Shown here piece after piece: positions 15,461-24,319 of a stretch of DNA of 37,286 nt (its first letter is position 1; every line of letters starts with the position of its first letter). Source of the DNA: Mordavella massiliensis (GTDB taxonomy: Bacteria > Bacillota > Clostridia > Lachnospirales > Lachnospiraceae); contig NZ_JACJKS010000022.1 of assembly GCF_016901695.1 (NCBI RefSeq), forward strand, positions 1 to 37,286, in the 5' to 3' direction. A program made the position numbers and the translations under genes. The notes beneath the pieces were generated by a model. That model did no database searches and was not told where the DNA came from. It worked only from the letters and a program-made list of their open reading frames with translations.

Positions 15461-17265
15461 GAAGAAAATGTATTTTCCTGGCTGTCCGCGGCAAACTGGC
15501 TGTAGTACAGATTTGCGTAGAAGCCCTGTTTTGCCAGCAGTTCCTCGTGAGTGCCCTGCTCCACGATGTGGCCCTGGTTCATGACGAGGATCACATCCGA
15601 GTGCTGGATCGTGGAGAGCCGGTGGGCTACCACAAAGCTCGTGCGCCCCTGCATGAGCTTCTCAAAGGCGCGCTGGATGCGGATCTCCGTCATGGTGTCG
15701 ATGGAGGAGGTGGCCTCGTCGAGGATCAGCATGGGCGGCAGGCAGAGCATGATCCTGGCGATGCACAGAAGCTGCTTCTGGCCCTGCGAAAGATTGCCGC
15801 CGCCCTCCGTGATGACTGTGTCATAGCCCTCCGGCAGACGCATGATGAAGCTGTGGGCGTGGGCCTCTTTTGCCGCCGCGATGACCTCCTCCTCGGAGGC
15901 GTCCGGACGGCCGTAGGCGATGTTGTCGCGGATGGAGGCGGACTTCAGCCATGTCTCCTGGAGCACCATGCCGTAGCTTGTGCGCAGGGACTGGCGGGTG
16001 ATCTGCCGGATGTCGTGCCCGTCCACTTCGATGGAACCCTTCTGTACGTCATAAAAGCGCATGAGAAGGTTGATGAGCGTGGTCTTCCCGCAGCCGGTGG
16101 GCCCCACGATGGCGATGCGCTGCCCCGGTTTTACGTCCAGGTTCAGCCCCTCGATCAGGGGAACGTCCGGCGTGTAGGAGAAGGACACGTCATCAATGAG
16201 GATGCGCCCCTCCGGTTCCGTGAGGACGACGGCGTCCGCGGGCTCGGCCGGTGCGGCCGGCGCATCGATGAGCTCGAATACCCGGGCCGCGGAGGCGATG
16301 GAGTTCTGGAATTCCGTCAGCACGCCTGTGATGTCGTTGAAGGGCTTCGTGTACTGGTTTGTGTAGCTCAGGAAGCTGGAGAGCTGTCCAACGGAGAGCA
16401 TGCCGCCGGTCACGGAGAAGCAGCCGGCGATGGTCACGCCTGCGTAGATGACCGAGTACATGAAGCGGGTGGCCGGGTTTGTGATGGAGGAGAAGAAGGT
16501 GGCTTTCAGAGAGTACTCAGAGAGCCTCCTGTTGATCTCGTCAAATTCCTCCGACGCCTCGCCCTGGTGCCCGAAGGCCTGCACCACCTTGATGCCGCCC
16601 AGCATCTCGTTTGTGAAGCCGGTCAGCTCCCCCCGCGTCTCCGACTGTTTCTTAAACATGGTGAAGGATTTCTTGGAGATGAAATCTGCCACCAGGAAGG
16701 ACATGGGGCTTAGGACGACCACGACCAGGGTGATCCAGGGGTTGATGCCAAGCATGAACAGGATGGTGCCCGCAATGGTGGCAACGCCTGTGAAGAGCTG
16801 GGTGAACCCGAGGAGCAGTCCGTCGGAGAACTGGTCGATGTCCGTGATGACGCGGCTTAACAGGTCTCCGGCGGAGTGCCGGTCCACGTAGGACAGCGGC
16901 AGATCCTGCAGGTGATTGAAAGCCTGGACGCGCAGGTCCCGGACGATGCGGTAAGTGATCTTGTTGTTGATGTGGTTCATGATCCACTGGGCCACGGCGG
17001 TGACGGCAATGGACAGAAGGATCGCGCTGATCACAGCCATAAGGCCGGCGAAGTCCACCTGCCCCGCGCCCACGATGTAGTCCACGCCCCGCCCGGTCAG
17101 GATGGGGATATAGAGGGTGAGACCTACCGTCAGGGCGGAGAGGAGTAGGGAGAGCACCACGAGGCCGGTGTAGGGCCGGATGTAGTGCAGGATCCGCTTC
17201 AGGGTCTGGCGGTTCTTTTCTTTTCTGTCAGGGGCAAGTCCCTGCTTCTGATCTTTATCAGGCAT
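15457..17265 (-). CDS. ABC exporter subunit with consensus ATP site
   Basis: A 602-residue half-transporter: six membrane helices (about 35-320) fused to a nucleotide-binding domain. Walker A is GPTGCGKT (about 387-394), the signature is LSQGQ, Walker B LILDEATSS (about 512-520) keeps the catalytic Glu, and the H-loop VVAHRLST (about 548) keeps His. With the 587-residue subunit encoded just upstream it should form a heterodimeric exporter of the BmrCD/LmrCD/TM287-288 kind, which export drugs, lipids or peptides. Its start overlaps the stop of the upstream gene by eight bases, indicating coupled translation. The substrate is unknown. Confidence 0.95.
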   Translation of the reverse strand: MPDKDQKQGLAPDRKEKNRQTLKRILHYIRPYTGLVVLSLLLSALTVGLTLYIPILTGRGVDYIVGAGQVDFAGLMAVISAILLSIAVTAVAQWIMNHINNKITYRIVRDLRVQAFNHLQDLPLSYVDRHSAGDLLSRVITDIDQFSDGLLLGFTQLFTGVATIAGTILFMLGINPWITLVVVVLSPMSFLVADFISKKSFTMFKKQSETRGELTGFTNEMLGGIKVVQAFGHQGEASEEFDEINRRLSEYSLKATFFSSITNPATRFMYSVIYAGVTIAGCFSVTGGMLSVGQLSSFLSYTNQYTKPFNDITGVLTEFQNSIASAARVFELIDAPAAPAEPADAVVLTEPEGRILIDDVSFSYTPDVPLIEGLNLDVKPGQRIAIVGPTGCGKTTLINLLMRFYDVQKGSIEVDGHDIRQITRQSLRTSYGMVLQETWLKSASIRDNIAYGRPDASEEEVIAAAKEAHAHSFIMRLPEGYDTVITEGGGNLSQGQKQLLCIARIMLCLPPMLILDEATSSIDTMTEIRIQRAFEKLMQGRTSFVVAHRLSTIQHSDVILVMNQGHIVEQGTHEELLAKQGFYANLYYSQFAADSQENTFSS

Positions 17266-19021
17266 TGGCAGCAGCCTCCTTTCCGGCGGACTGGGATGCG
17301 CAGATCTCCTGGTACACGTGGTTGGATGCCAGCAGCTCCTCGTGGGTGCCGTACCCGGCGGGGTGGCCGTCGTCCAGGACCAGGATGTGGTCCGCGTTGC
17401 GGATGGCGGACACCCGCTGGGATATGATGAATACCGTCATGTTTTCCGTGTTTTCCTTAATGGCCCTGCGCAGCCGCGCGTCTGTGGCGAAATCCAGCGC
17501 GGAGGCGCTGTCGTCCAGGATCAGGATGTCCGGCTGCGAGGTCAGGGCGCGGGCAATGGTGAGCCGCTGCTTCTGCCCGCCGGAGAGGTTGCTGCCTCCC
17601 TGCTGGATCATAAGATCCAGCCCCTGCTTCTTGCTGTCTACGAACTCCCGCGCCTGGGCGGTGTCAAGGGCCCGGTAGATCTCCTCGTCGGTCGCGTCTT
17701 TGCGCCCCCACTGCATGTTTTCCCGGAGCGTGCCGGAAAAGACCGTGGCCTTCTGGGGCACGATGCTGACGCGTTTCCGGATGGAGGAGGGGCTCAGGGA
17801 GCGCACATCCTGCCCGAACAGGCGGACGGCGCCGGCGGTGCAGTCATAGAAGCGGGGGATCAGGCTGGCCAGGGTGGATTTCCCGGAGCCGGTGCCGCCG
17901 ATGATGCCCAGGGTCTCGCCGGGCATGACGGAGAAACTGATGCCGCAGAGCGTCTCCTGCCGGGAGCCGGCGTAGGTGAATCCCACATTTTCAAAGGCGA
18001 CGGCCGGAACCGGTGCTCCATCCGCGCCTGCATCTGCGCCTGTCCCGGCAGCCGCGTCGCGCCCTGCCTCCGGTATGGACGGCTGCACGTCAAAGATGGC
18101 GTTGACGCGGGCGAGGCTTGCAAGGGCCCTGGAGAGCAGGATGATCAGGTTGGCCAGTTTGACCAGTTCTGTCAGGATCTGGGACATGTAGTTGATGAGG
18201 GCTATGACCTGTCCCTGGGTCAGGCTGCCGGCATCCACCTGCCTGCCGCCGAACCAGAGGACCGCGATGATCCCCAGGTTGATGATGACATAGGTGAGGG
18301 GATTTAAGAGGGCGGAGATCTTTCCTACAAAGATCTGCTTGCGGTACAGGCCGTCGGTCTCCTGCGCGAACCGCTCCTTCTCCTCCTCCTGGCGGGCAAA
18401 GGCGCGGACGACGCGGATGCCCAGCAGGTTTTCCCTTGTGCCAAGGAGCACCCGGTCCAGCTGCCGCTGCACGTTTTTGTAGAGAGGCATGCTGGCCAGG
18501 AGGATGGCGAAGACAACCACCAGAAGGACGGGGATCGTGACCGCGAAGGGGAGAGCCGCCCGGACATCCACCAGGAAGGCCATGATCATGGCGCCCAGCA
18601 CCACGAAGGGGGAGCGCAGGAACAGGCGCAGGAACATGTTGATGCCGTTCTGCACCTGGTTCACGTCGTTGGTCATCCGGTTGATGAGGGTGGACGTGCC
18701 GATGGTGTCGATCTCCTGGTAGGAGAAGGTGTTGATATGGCGGAAGAGGTCGCTGCGCATGGCCATCCCCGCGCTGATGGCGGATTTGGCCGCGAAGTAC
18801 TGCGCGGTCAGGGAGAAGGAGAATCCCACGATCCCGAGCAGGATCAGGAGCCCTCCCATCTTCCAGAGGTAGGGGGTGTTCTGTTCCCCGATGCCCACAT
18901 CGATCATCTGCGCCACCACCAGGGGGACGAAGAGTTCAAAGGTGGCCTCCAGCATCTTGAAGAGGGGGGCCATGACCGTGATGAAGGGATGGGGCTTTAA
19001 GTAGCTTAAAAGTCGATTCAT
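17258..19021 (-). CDS. ABC exporter subunit with degenerate ATP site
   Basis: A 587-residue half-transporter with six membrane helices and a nucleotide-binding domain. Walker A is GGTGSGKS (about 371-378) and the signature is a canonical LSGGQKQR. Walker B reads LILDDSASALD (about 499-509), with Asp in place of the catalytic Glu, and the switch region reads FIISQRVS (about 530-537), with Gln for the usual His. That double change is the hallmark of the non-hydrolysing site in heterodimeric exporters. The residues that fail here are complemented by the partner at 15457-17265. First gene of the two-gene operon; no dedicated regulator is adjacent. Confidence 0.95.
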   Translation of the reverse strand: MNRLLSYLKPHPFITVMAPLFKMLEATFELFVPLVVAQMIDVGIGEQNTPYLWKMGGLLILLGIVGFSFSLTAQYFAAKSAISAGMAMRSDLFRHINTFSYQEIDTIGTSTLINRMTNDVNQVQNGINMFLRLFLRSPFVVLGAMIMAFLVDVRAALPFAVTIPVLLVVVFAILLASMPLYKNVQRQLDRVLLGTRENLLGIRVVRAFARQEEEKERFAQETDGLYRKQIFVGKISALLNPLTYVIINLGIIAVLWFGGRQVDAGSLTQGQVIALINYMSQILTELVKLANLIILLSRALASLARVNAIFDVQPSIPEAGRDAAAGTGADAGADGAPVPAVAFENVGFTYAGSRQETLCGISFSVMPGETLGIIGGTGSGKSTLASLIPRFYDCTAGAVRLFGQDVRSLSPSSIRKRVSIVPQKATVFSGTLRENMQWGRKDATDEEIYRALDTAQAREFVDSKKQGLDLMIQQGGSNLSGGQKQRLTIARALTSQPDILILDDSASALDFATDARLRRAIKENTENMTVFIISQRVSAIRNADHILVLDDGHPAGYGTHEELLASNHVYQEICASQSAGKEAAANA

Positions 19022-19075
19022 GTTATGGACCGGTCCTTTCTGTAAAATAAGACGTCTGCAGGGAGCCGCGTCTGT

Positions 19076-20020
19076 CTAGGAGCGGCATTTCTCCTTCAGC
19101 TGTGCGTAGATCCGCCCGGATACCGGCGCGGACACGTTAAGCCGCTGCGCCTCCCGCACGATGTAGCCGCTGAAGGTCTCCAGCTCGGTGCGTGTGCCGG
19201 CATTCACGTCCCGCTGCAGGGAGCTGGTGGCGTTGTCCTGGAGTTCGCAGTAGAAGCGGTGCAGGATTGCTTTTCTGTGGTCCTCCGTCACGGGCACGCC
19301 CTTTGCGAGGGCGACCCGGTAGGCCTCGTCCACGAGGGCCTCAAAGTCGGATACCTTTTCCGGATCGCGCCTGAGCTGGCCGATGTTGTTGTCGTAGAGG
19401 GCTGTCTCCACGTTGTAGGCGCAGTTGAAGATGTATTTTCTCCAGATCTCCGTCTGGATATTCCGGGTGGCCGTACAGTCGATGCCGGCCCGGTTCAGAA
19501 GATCCGCGATCCCGCAGCTTGTCTGCCAGAGGCGGCTGTCCGCGTCCTGGATGCCCACGAACAGATTGGCGAAGTTCCCCTGCTGTGTCACGGAGAAATC
19601 GCTGCCTGCGAAGGCGACGATATAGATGAGGGAGTCAATGACCGTTCCCTTTTCTATGTATGCGCGGGCCCGGTCGCCGGGATCCGCGCCGTTCATGACC
19701 GGGACGATGACCGTGTGGTCCGTCACGCAGCCGGCCAGGGAGCGGCAGGCTTCCTCCAGGGAGTAATTTTTTACGCAGATGAAGATGTAGTCCTGCGGCG
19801 GAAGCTCCGCTGCCGTCTCCACGACCCTCTCCGGGCGGACGGTGCGCCCGCCCCGGTAGTCGCTGTGAAGGGTCAGGCCCTTTTCCCGGATGGACGCGCC
19901 CCGGGCGCCGCGCGCCACAAAGGAGACGTGGGGGTATGTGTCGGCCAGGAGGGCGCCGAGGTAGCCGCCCACGCCGCCAAGGCCCAGGACTGTGATCTTT
20001 TTGTCGTCAGATGAGTTCAT
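19076..20020 (-). CDS. panE: 2-dehydropantoate 2-reductase family (ketopantoate reductase)
   Basis: NADPH-dependent reduction of ketopantoate to pantoate in pantothenate/CoA synthesis is the family reaction. The 314-residue protein starts with the dinucleotide-binding GLGGVGGYLGA (about 13-23), has the catalytic Lys in ICVKNYS (about 91), IWRKYIFNCAYN (about 208-219) with conserved Lys and Asn, and the Glu of AGTRTELETFSG (about 277-288). GAAGGAAC precedes the start. No other pantothenate genes are nearby, and many PanE-family members act on other 2-oxoacids, so the exact substrate is open. Confidence 0.9.
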   Translation of the reverse strand: MNSSDDKKITVLGLGGVGGYLGALLADTYPHVSFVARGARGASIREKGLTLHSDYRGGRTVRPERVVETAAELPPQDYIFICVKNYSLEEACRSLAGCVTDHTVIVPVMNGADPGDRARAYIEKGTVIDSLIYIVAFAGSDFSVTQQGNFANLFVGIQDADSRLWQTSCGIADLLNRAGIDCTATRNIQTEIWRKYIFNCAYNVETALYDNNIGQLRRDPEKVSDFEALVDEAYRVALAKGVPVTEDHRKAILHRFYCELQDNATSSLQRDVNAGTRTELETFSGYIVREAQRLNVSAPVSGRIYAQLKEKCRS

Positions 20021-20177
20021 GTATGTTCCTTCTTTCTCTTTGGATTTCCTTTTGGCATAATATACAAATTATATCATATGCGGGGGCGGCGGGGAATACC
20101 TTTCATTCAGATGCTTGTCAGCACCGGGAAAAGGTTTTACAATAGAAAAAACAGATTTGACAGGTCGGGAGGCATAT

Positions 20178-20453
20178 ATGACTGAAATACGAAAAAGACT
20201 GAACTTCCGGGGCCGGGTGCAGGGCGTCGGCTTCCGCTACAAGGCAAAATATCTCGCCAAGTCGCTGGGACTGACCGGCTGGGTGCGCAATGAGTATGAC
20301 GGCACGGTGACGCTGGAGATCCAGGGACGTCCCAAGCTGGTGGACAAGATGCTGCATGGCCTGAACCATGATAGCTTTATCGAGATCGACTGGATCGACG
20401 GGAAGGACCTGCCGGTGGATGAGAAGGAGCGGAGCTTTCAGGTGAGGATGTGA
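20178..20453 (+). CDS. acyP: Acylphosphatase
   Basis: Cleaves acylphosphates such as acetyl phosphate. At 91 residues it has the typical length. The signature GRVQGVGFRY (about 12-21) carries the phosphate-binding Arg and GWVRNEYDGTV (about 34-44) carries the catalytic Asn. I chose the ATG at 20178 because GGGAGG lies upstream and the fold begins there; an in-frame start at 20115 would add 21 residues of promoter-like sequence. An Fe-S protein gene follows after 31 bases. Confidence 0.94.
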   Translation: MTEIRKRLNFRGRVQGVGFRYKAKYLAKSLGLTGWVRNEYDGTVTLEIQGRPKLVDKMLHGLNHDSFIEIDWIDGKDLPVDEKERSFQVRM

Positions 20454-20484
20454 AGGATCCCGTGCGGGGAAGGAGGCAAAGGGG

Positions 20485-21198
20485 ATGAAAGATATGGTTC
20501 TGTGGACAGAGCTGAAGGATTTGCTCAGGAAAAAGGGGGCTGCCCTGAACGGCTGCGCGGATCTAGGCACTGTGGAGACGCCGGCAGCAGGCGGCGGGCA
20601 TTTCCCTGTGGGCGTTGCGGTGGCGCTGCCCGTCCCTGTCGAGATCGTCAGGCAGATCGAGAACGGTCCGACGATGGGATATTACGAGGCGTACCATGCG
20701 ATGAACCGGCAGTTGGACGAGATCGTGCTGGCGGGGGAGGCGTTTCTGAAAAGCCGCGGTTTCCGGGCATGGGCACAGACAACGGACCGGGCGGTGCAGG
20801 ATGCTGACTGGCGGACGCCGCTTCCCCACAAGACTGTTGCGGCCAGGGCGGGCTTGGGCTGGATCGGGAAAAGCTGTATCCTTGTCACGGAAGAATACGG
20901 CTCCGCCGTCAGGCTTTCCTCCCTGCTCACCGATGCGCCCCTGCCCTGCGCGGAGCCCGTCACCGCTTCCCGCTGCGGGGCGTGCCGGCTCTGCGTGGAG
21001 AACTGCCCTGCCCATGCATTGGAAGGAGTGCTCTGGAAGGCGGGAATGGCGCGGGAAGAATTGTTTGACAAAGATGTGTGTTATCAGAAACAAGTGGAGC
21101 TGATGCGACAACGGACCGGGATCGAGGCGGATTTGTGCGGGAAATGTTTTGTTGTGTGCCCGTATACCCGGAGGTACGTGGAGGCTAAAACACAATAG
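20485..21198 (+). CDS. 4Fe-4S double-cluster protein related to epoxyqueuosine reductase
   Basis: A 237-residue cytosolic protein. The middle contains PHKTVAARAGLGWIGKS (about 112-128), typical of QueG-like corrinoid/Fe-S proteins. The C-terminus has two Cys clusters: CGACRLCVENCP (about 169-180) and CGKCFVVCP (about 215-223), which together can hold two [4Fe-4S] clusters. QueG proper is longer (about 350 residues), with a full cobalamin domain and often HEAT repeats, so this is a short relative found in anaerobes and its reaction is unknown. AGGAGG precedes the start. Probably co-transcribed with acyP. Confidence 0.85.
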   Translation: MKDMVLWTELKDLLRKKGAALNGCADLGTVETPAAGGGHFPVGVAVALPVPVEIVRQIENGPTMGYYEAYHAMNRQLDEIVLAGEAFLKSRGFRAWAQTTDRAVQDADWRTPLPHKTVAARAGLGWIGKSCILVTEEYGSAVRLSSLLTDAPLPCAEPVTASRCGACRLCVENCPAHALEGVLWKAGMAREELFDKDVCYQKQVELMRQRTGIEADLCGKCFVVCPYTRRYVEAKTQ

Positions 21199-21223
21199 GA
21201 AAGATTGACAGACAGCGGGCGAA

Positions 21224-21241
21224 GTATTCAGAGGCGAATAC
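21224..21241. repeat. Small inverted repeat before the glpK palindrome
   Basis: GTATTC (21224-21229) and GAATAC (21236-21241) are 6-bp arms around AGAGGC, 19 bases before the long palindrome. ACACAATA also occurs twice, at 21190-21197 and 21240-21247. No function can be assigned. Confidence 0.4.
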
Positions 21242-21259
21242 ACAATAACGCACCAGTTG

Positions 21260-21310
21260 CTGCAATTCCGGACGTAATACTTTTTAAAAGTATTACGTCC
21301 GGAATTGCAG
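21260..21310. repeat. 51-base perfect palindrome in the glpK leader
   Basis: Two arms of 25 bases (21260-21284 and 21286-21310) are perfectly complementary around a single T at 21285. The left arm begins CTGCAATTCCGGACGTAATA. It sits 25 bases before the glpK start and just before its ribosome binding site. There is no T-run after it in either direction of the kind a terminator needs. It would form a very stable hairpin in RNA or a cruciform in DNA. Confidence 0.95.
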
Positions 21311-21335
21311 AAGGAGTGATACAAGGAGGACAATT

Positions 21336-22832
21336 ATGAAGAAATATGTGATGGCGCTGGACGCCGGTACGACCAGCAACCGCTGCATCCTGTTCGACAG
21401 GCAGGGCAGGATCTGCAGTGTGGCACAGAAGGAATTCACCCAGTATTTCCCGAAGCCGGGCTGGGTGGAGCATGATGCGGATGAGATCTGGTCCACCCAG
21501 CTCGGGGTGGCGGTGGAGGCCATGAGCAAGATTGGGGCGGAGGCCGCTGACATTGCAGCCATCGGGATCACGAACCAGAGAGAGACGGCCATTGTCTGGG
21601 ATAAAAAGACCGGGGAGCCTGTCTGCCACGCCATTGTGTGGCAGTGCCGGCGGACGGCGAAGTTCTGCGACGAGCTGATGGAGCAGGGGCTGGAGGATCT
21701 GATCCGGCAGAAGACCGGGCTCAAGATTGACGCCTACTTCTCAGGCACCAAGATCCGGTGGATCCTGGATCATGTGGAGGGCGCCCGGGCGCGGGCTCAA
21801 AAGGGAGAGCTTCTCTTCGGGACGGTGGAGACATGGCTCATCTGGAAGCTGACCCGGGGAAAGGTGCACGTGACGGATTACTCCAACGCCTCCCGCACCA
21901 TGCTGTTCAACATCCATACCCTGGAGTGGGATGAGGATATCCTGCGGATCCTTGATATCCCGCGGGCCATGCTGCCGGAGGTGAAGCCGTCGAGCTGCAT
22001 CTACGGGGAGAGCGATCCCTCCTTCTTTGGCGGGGCGATCCCCATTGGCGGCGCAGCGGGAGACCAGCAGTCCGCCCTGTTCGGACAGACCTGCTTCCGG
22101 CCGGGGGAGGCAAAAAACACGTACGGCACAGGCTGCTTCCTCCTCATGAACACAGGGGAGACGCCCGTGACATCGAAAAACGGACTTCTGACGACCATTG
22201 CATGGGGGCTGGACGGGAAAGTCACCTACGCGCTGGAGGGCTCCATATTCGTGGCCGGCGCGGCGATCCAGTGGCTGCGGGACGAGATGCGCCTGATCGA
22301 CTCGTCCGAGGACTCCGAATATATGGCGACGAAAGTGCAGGATACAAACGGCTGCTACGTAGTGCCTGCCTTCACGGGGCTCGGTGCTCCCCACTGGGAT
22401 CCCTACGCGAGGGGGACCATTGTGGGCATTACCCGCGGGGTCAATAAATATCACATCATCCGGGCAACGCTGGAATCCCTGGCCTACCAGGTGAACGACG
22501 TGCTGCAGGCCATGGAGGCTGATTCCGGCATCCGCCTAAGCGCCCTCAAGGTGGACGGCGGGGCGAGCGCCAACGATTTCCTGATGCAGGCCCAGGCGGA
22601 CATCAGCGGCGCGCCGGTGAACCGGCCGAAATGCGTGGAGACGACCGCCATGGGAGCCGCCTATCTGGCCGGCCTTGCCTCCGGCTACTGGGAAAATAAG
22701 GAGGAAGTGCTGGCAAACTGGGCCAGCGACCGCATCTTTACCCCGCAGATCCCCGGGGAGGAGCGCCTGGCGAAGATCCGTGGGTGGAACAAAGCTGTCC
22801 GCTACGCGTACGGCTGGGCAAAAGATGAGTAA
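21336..22832 (+). CDS. glpK: Glycerol kinase
   Basis: Phosphorylates glycerol to sn-glycerol 3-phosphate. The 498-residue protein is of standard length for the FGGY family: N-terminal [14 protein letters not shown] (about 8-21), GITNQRET (about 74-81), AIVWQCRRT (about 98-106), [12 protein letters not shown] (about 236-247), [15 protein letters not shown] (about 345-359) and [13 protein letters not shown] (about 408-420). AAGGAGGACAA is directly upstream. The leader carries a 51-base perfect palindrome, which may govern expression. No glycerol facilitator or glycerol-3-phosphate dehydrogenase gene is adjacent. Confidence 0.97.
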   Translation: MKKYVMALDAGTTSNRCILFDRQGRICSVAQKEFTQYFPKPGWVEHDADEIWSTQLGVAVEAMSKIGAEAADIAAIGITNQRETAIVWDKKTGEPVCHAIVWQCRRTAKFCDELMEQGLEDLIRQKTGLKIDAYFSGTKIRWILDHVEGARARAQKGELLFGTVETWLIWKLTRGKVHVTDYSNASRTMLFNIHTLEWDEDILRILDIPRAMLPEVKPSSCIYGESDPSFFGGAIPIGGAAGDQQSALFGQTCFRPGEAKNTYGTGCFLLMNTGETPVTSKNGLLTTIAWGLDGKVTYALEGSIFVAGAAIQWLRDEMRLIDSSEDSEYMATKVQDTNGCYVVPAFTGLGAPHWDPYARGTIVGITRGVNKYHIIRATLESLAYQVNDVLQAMEADSGIRLSALKVDGGASANDFLMQAQADISGAPVNRPKCVETTAMGAAYLAGLASGYWENKEEVLANWASDRIFTPQIPGEERLAKIRGWNKAVRYAYGWAKDE

Positions 22833-22853
22833 AAATAGACAAAATAATCCGTT

Positions 22854-22882
22854 TTTACTGGACAAAAATAGGGAAATATACT
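22854..22882 (+). promoter_or_regulatory. Probable promoter of the phosphofructokinase gene
   Basis: -35 TTTACT (22854-22859) and -10 TATACT (22877-22882) are 17 bases apart in the AT-rich gap after glpK. Confidence 0.6.
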
Positions 22883-22902
22883 AAAATAGACCTATTGAGG
22901 GT

Positions 22903-22926
22903 CGGCGCCCCTATCTTCCGGCGCCG
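22903..22926 (+). promoter_or_regulatory. GC-rich hairpin in the phosphofructokinase leader
   Basis: CGGCGCC (22903-22909) and GGCGCCG (22920-22926) form a 7-bp stem with a 10-base loop between the promoter and the ribosome binding site. No T-run follows, so it is not a terminator; it may stabilise the mRNA or be a protein site. Confidence 0.45.
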
Positions 22927-22954
22927 CATTTCTAAAGGACGGAGGTAGCATAAC

Positions 22955-24193
22955 ATGAAAAGAAATGTAATTGTAGGACAGTCGGGCGGCCCCACCGCCG
23001 CCATCAACTCCAGTCTCGCGGGCGTATACCGCACAGCCCGGGACCGCGGGGCGCATAAAGTATACGGCATGCTTCACGGCATCCAGGGCCTTTTGCAGGA
23101 GCGGTATCTGGACCTCTCCGAGTACATCACCACAGAGCTGGATGCAGAGCTTCTGAAGCGGACGCCGGCAGCCTTTCTCGGCTCCTGCCGGTACAAACTG
23201 CCGGAGATCCACGAGGACCAGGCCGTGTATGAGAAGATCTTCAGCATCCTGGATAAGCTGGACATCGAGGCGTTCATCTACATCGGCGGCAACGACTCCA
23301 TGGACACCATCAAGAAGCTGTCCGACTACGCGATTGTGACCGGACATCCGACCCGCTTTATCGGCTGCCCGAAGACCATTGACAACGACCTTGCGCTGAC
23401 CGACCACACACCCGGATACGGAAGCGCGGCCAAATATATCGGCACATCTGTGAAAGAGATCATCCGCGACAGCTTCTGTCTGGAGTACAGCAAAGGGCTT
23501 GTGAGCATCGTGGAGATCATGGGGAGAAACGCAGGCTGGCTCACCGGCGCCGCGGCGCTGGCAAAGGGCGAGGACTGCGAGGGCCCGGATCTTATCTACC
23601 TTCCGGAGATCCCCTTTGACCTGCACGCCTTCAGCGAGAAGGTGAAGGAGATCCTGTCAAAGAAGCCGTCCGTTGTGGTTGCGGTCTCAGAGGGCATCCG
23701 CACGGCAGACGGAACCTATGTGTGCGAGCTTGGCAGCAGCATTGACTTTGTGGACGCGTTCGGGCACAAGCAACTGTCCGGGACCGCTTCCTATCTGGCC
23801 AGCTTTATCGCCGGTGAGATCGGCTGCAAGACCCGCGCCATCGAGCTGAGCAGCCTGCAGAGGTCCGCATCCCACGCCGCATCCAGAGTGGATATCCTGG
23901 AAGCCTACCAGGTGGGAGGCGCTGCCGTGAAGGCGGCGGACGAGGGAGACTCCGGCAAGATGGTCGTGCTCAACCGCCTCTCCGACGATCCCTATCAGTG
24001 CGGCACAGAAGTGAAAGACGTGCATAAGATCGCCAACGATGAGAAGCTCGTTCCAAGAGAGTGGGTCAACGAGGAGGGAACCGGCGTGACGGATGAGTTT
24101 GTGGCTTACGTGCGTCCGCTTATCCAGGGGGATGTGTCTCCTGTCATGGTGGACGGCATCCCGCGGCATCTGTTCCGCCCCTACAACCTGTAA
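22955..24193 (+). CDS. pfp: 6-phosphofructokinase, residues of the PPi-dependent type
   Basis: Converts fructose 6-phosphate to fructose 1,6-bisphosphate. The 412-residue protein has GQSGGPTAAINSSLAG (8-23) and the phosphoryl-donor loop GGNDSMDT (111-118): Asp114 stands where ATP-dependent enzymes have Gly (E. coli Gly104). It also has PKTIDNDL (139-146), with Lys140 where ATP enzymes have Gly (E. coli Gly124), and catalytic Asp143. Asp plus Lys at these two places is the established mark of PPi-dependent phosphofructokinases, so pyrophosphate is the likely donor and the reaction would be reversible. MGRNAGWLTG (about 189-198) is also conserved. GGAGG precedes the start. It follows glpK but has its own promoter and terminator. 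Confidence 0.93.
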   Translation: MKRNVIVGQSGGPTAAINSSLAGVYRTARDRGAHKVYGMLHGIQGLLQERYLDLSEYITTELDAELLKRTPAAFLGSCRYKLPEIHEDQAVYEKIFSILDKLDIEAFIYIGGNDSMDTIKKLSDYAIVTGHPTRFIGCPKTIDNDLALTDHTPGYGSAAKYIGTSVKEIIRDSFCLEYSKGLVSIVEIMGRNAGWLTGAAALAKGEDCEGPDLIYLPEIPFDLHAFSEKVKEILSKKPSVVVAVSEGIRTADGTYVCELGSSIDFVDAFGHKQLSGTASYLASFIAGEIGCKTRAIELSSLQRSASHAASRVDILEAYQVGGAAVKAADEGDSGKMVVLNRLSDDPYQCGTEVKDVHKIANDEKLVPREWVNEEGTGVTDEFVAYVRPLIQGDVSPVMVDGIPRHLFRPYNL

Positions 24194-24207
24194 AAAAGCA
24201 AGCGATG

Positions 24208-24238
24208 CCCGGGAGGGGAAACCTTTCCGGGTTTTTTT
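24208..24238 (+). terminator. Terminator of the phosphofructokinase gene
   Basis: CCCGG-GAGG pairs with CCTT-T-CCGGG around a short A-rich loop, followed by seven T at 24232-24238. Confidence 0.88.
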
Positions 24239-24256
24239 GTTGTATTGGCGACGGAC

Positions 24257-24285
24257 TTTACACGAAATTTGCACCGCAGTATAAT
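24257..24285 (+). promoter_or_regulatory. Promoter of the ABC importer operon
   Basis: -35 TTTACA (24257-24262), 17-base spacer, consensus -10 TATAAT (24280-24285), 34 bases before the lipoprotein start. The short leader leaves no room for a riboswitch. Confidence 0.82.
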
Positions 24286-24319
24286 GGGACTGGAAAAGAA
24301 AAAAGGAGGAAGACAAAGC

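Noticed and set aside
15190-16713. Open frame on the plus strand (507 codons) starting before tRNA-Arg
   Set aside because: It runs antisense through tRNA-Arg and the ABC exporter gene and has no domain of its own.
21260-21310. Rho-independent terminator reading of the glpK palindrome
   Set aside because: No T-run follows the stem on either strand, and the glpK ribosome binding site follows at once.
22832-22892. Direct repeat AAAATAGAC at 22832-22840 and 22884-22892
   Set aside because: Short, AT-rich and overlapping promoter sequence; likely chance.
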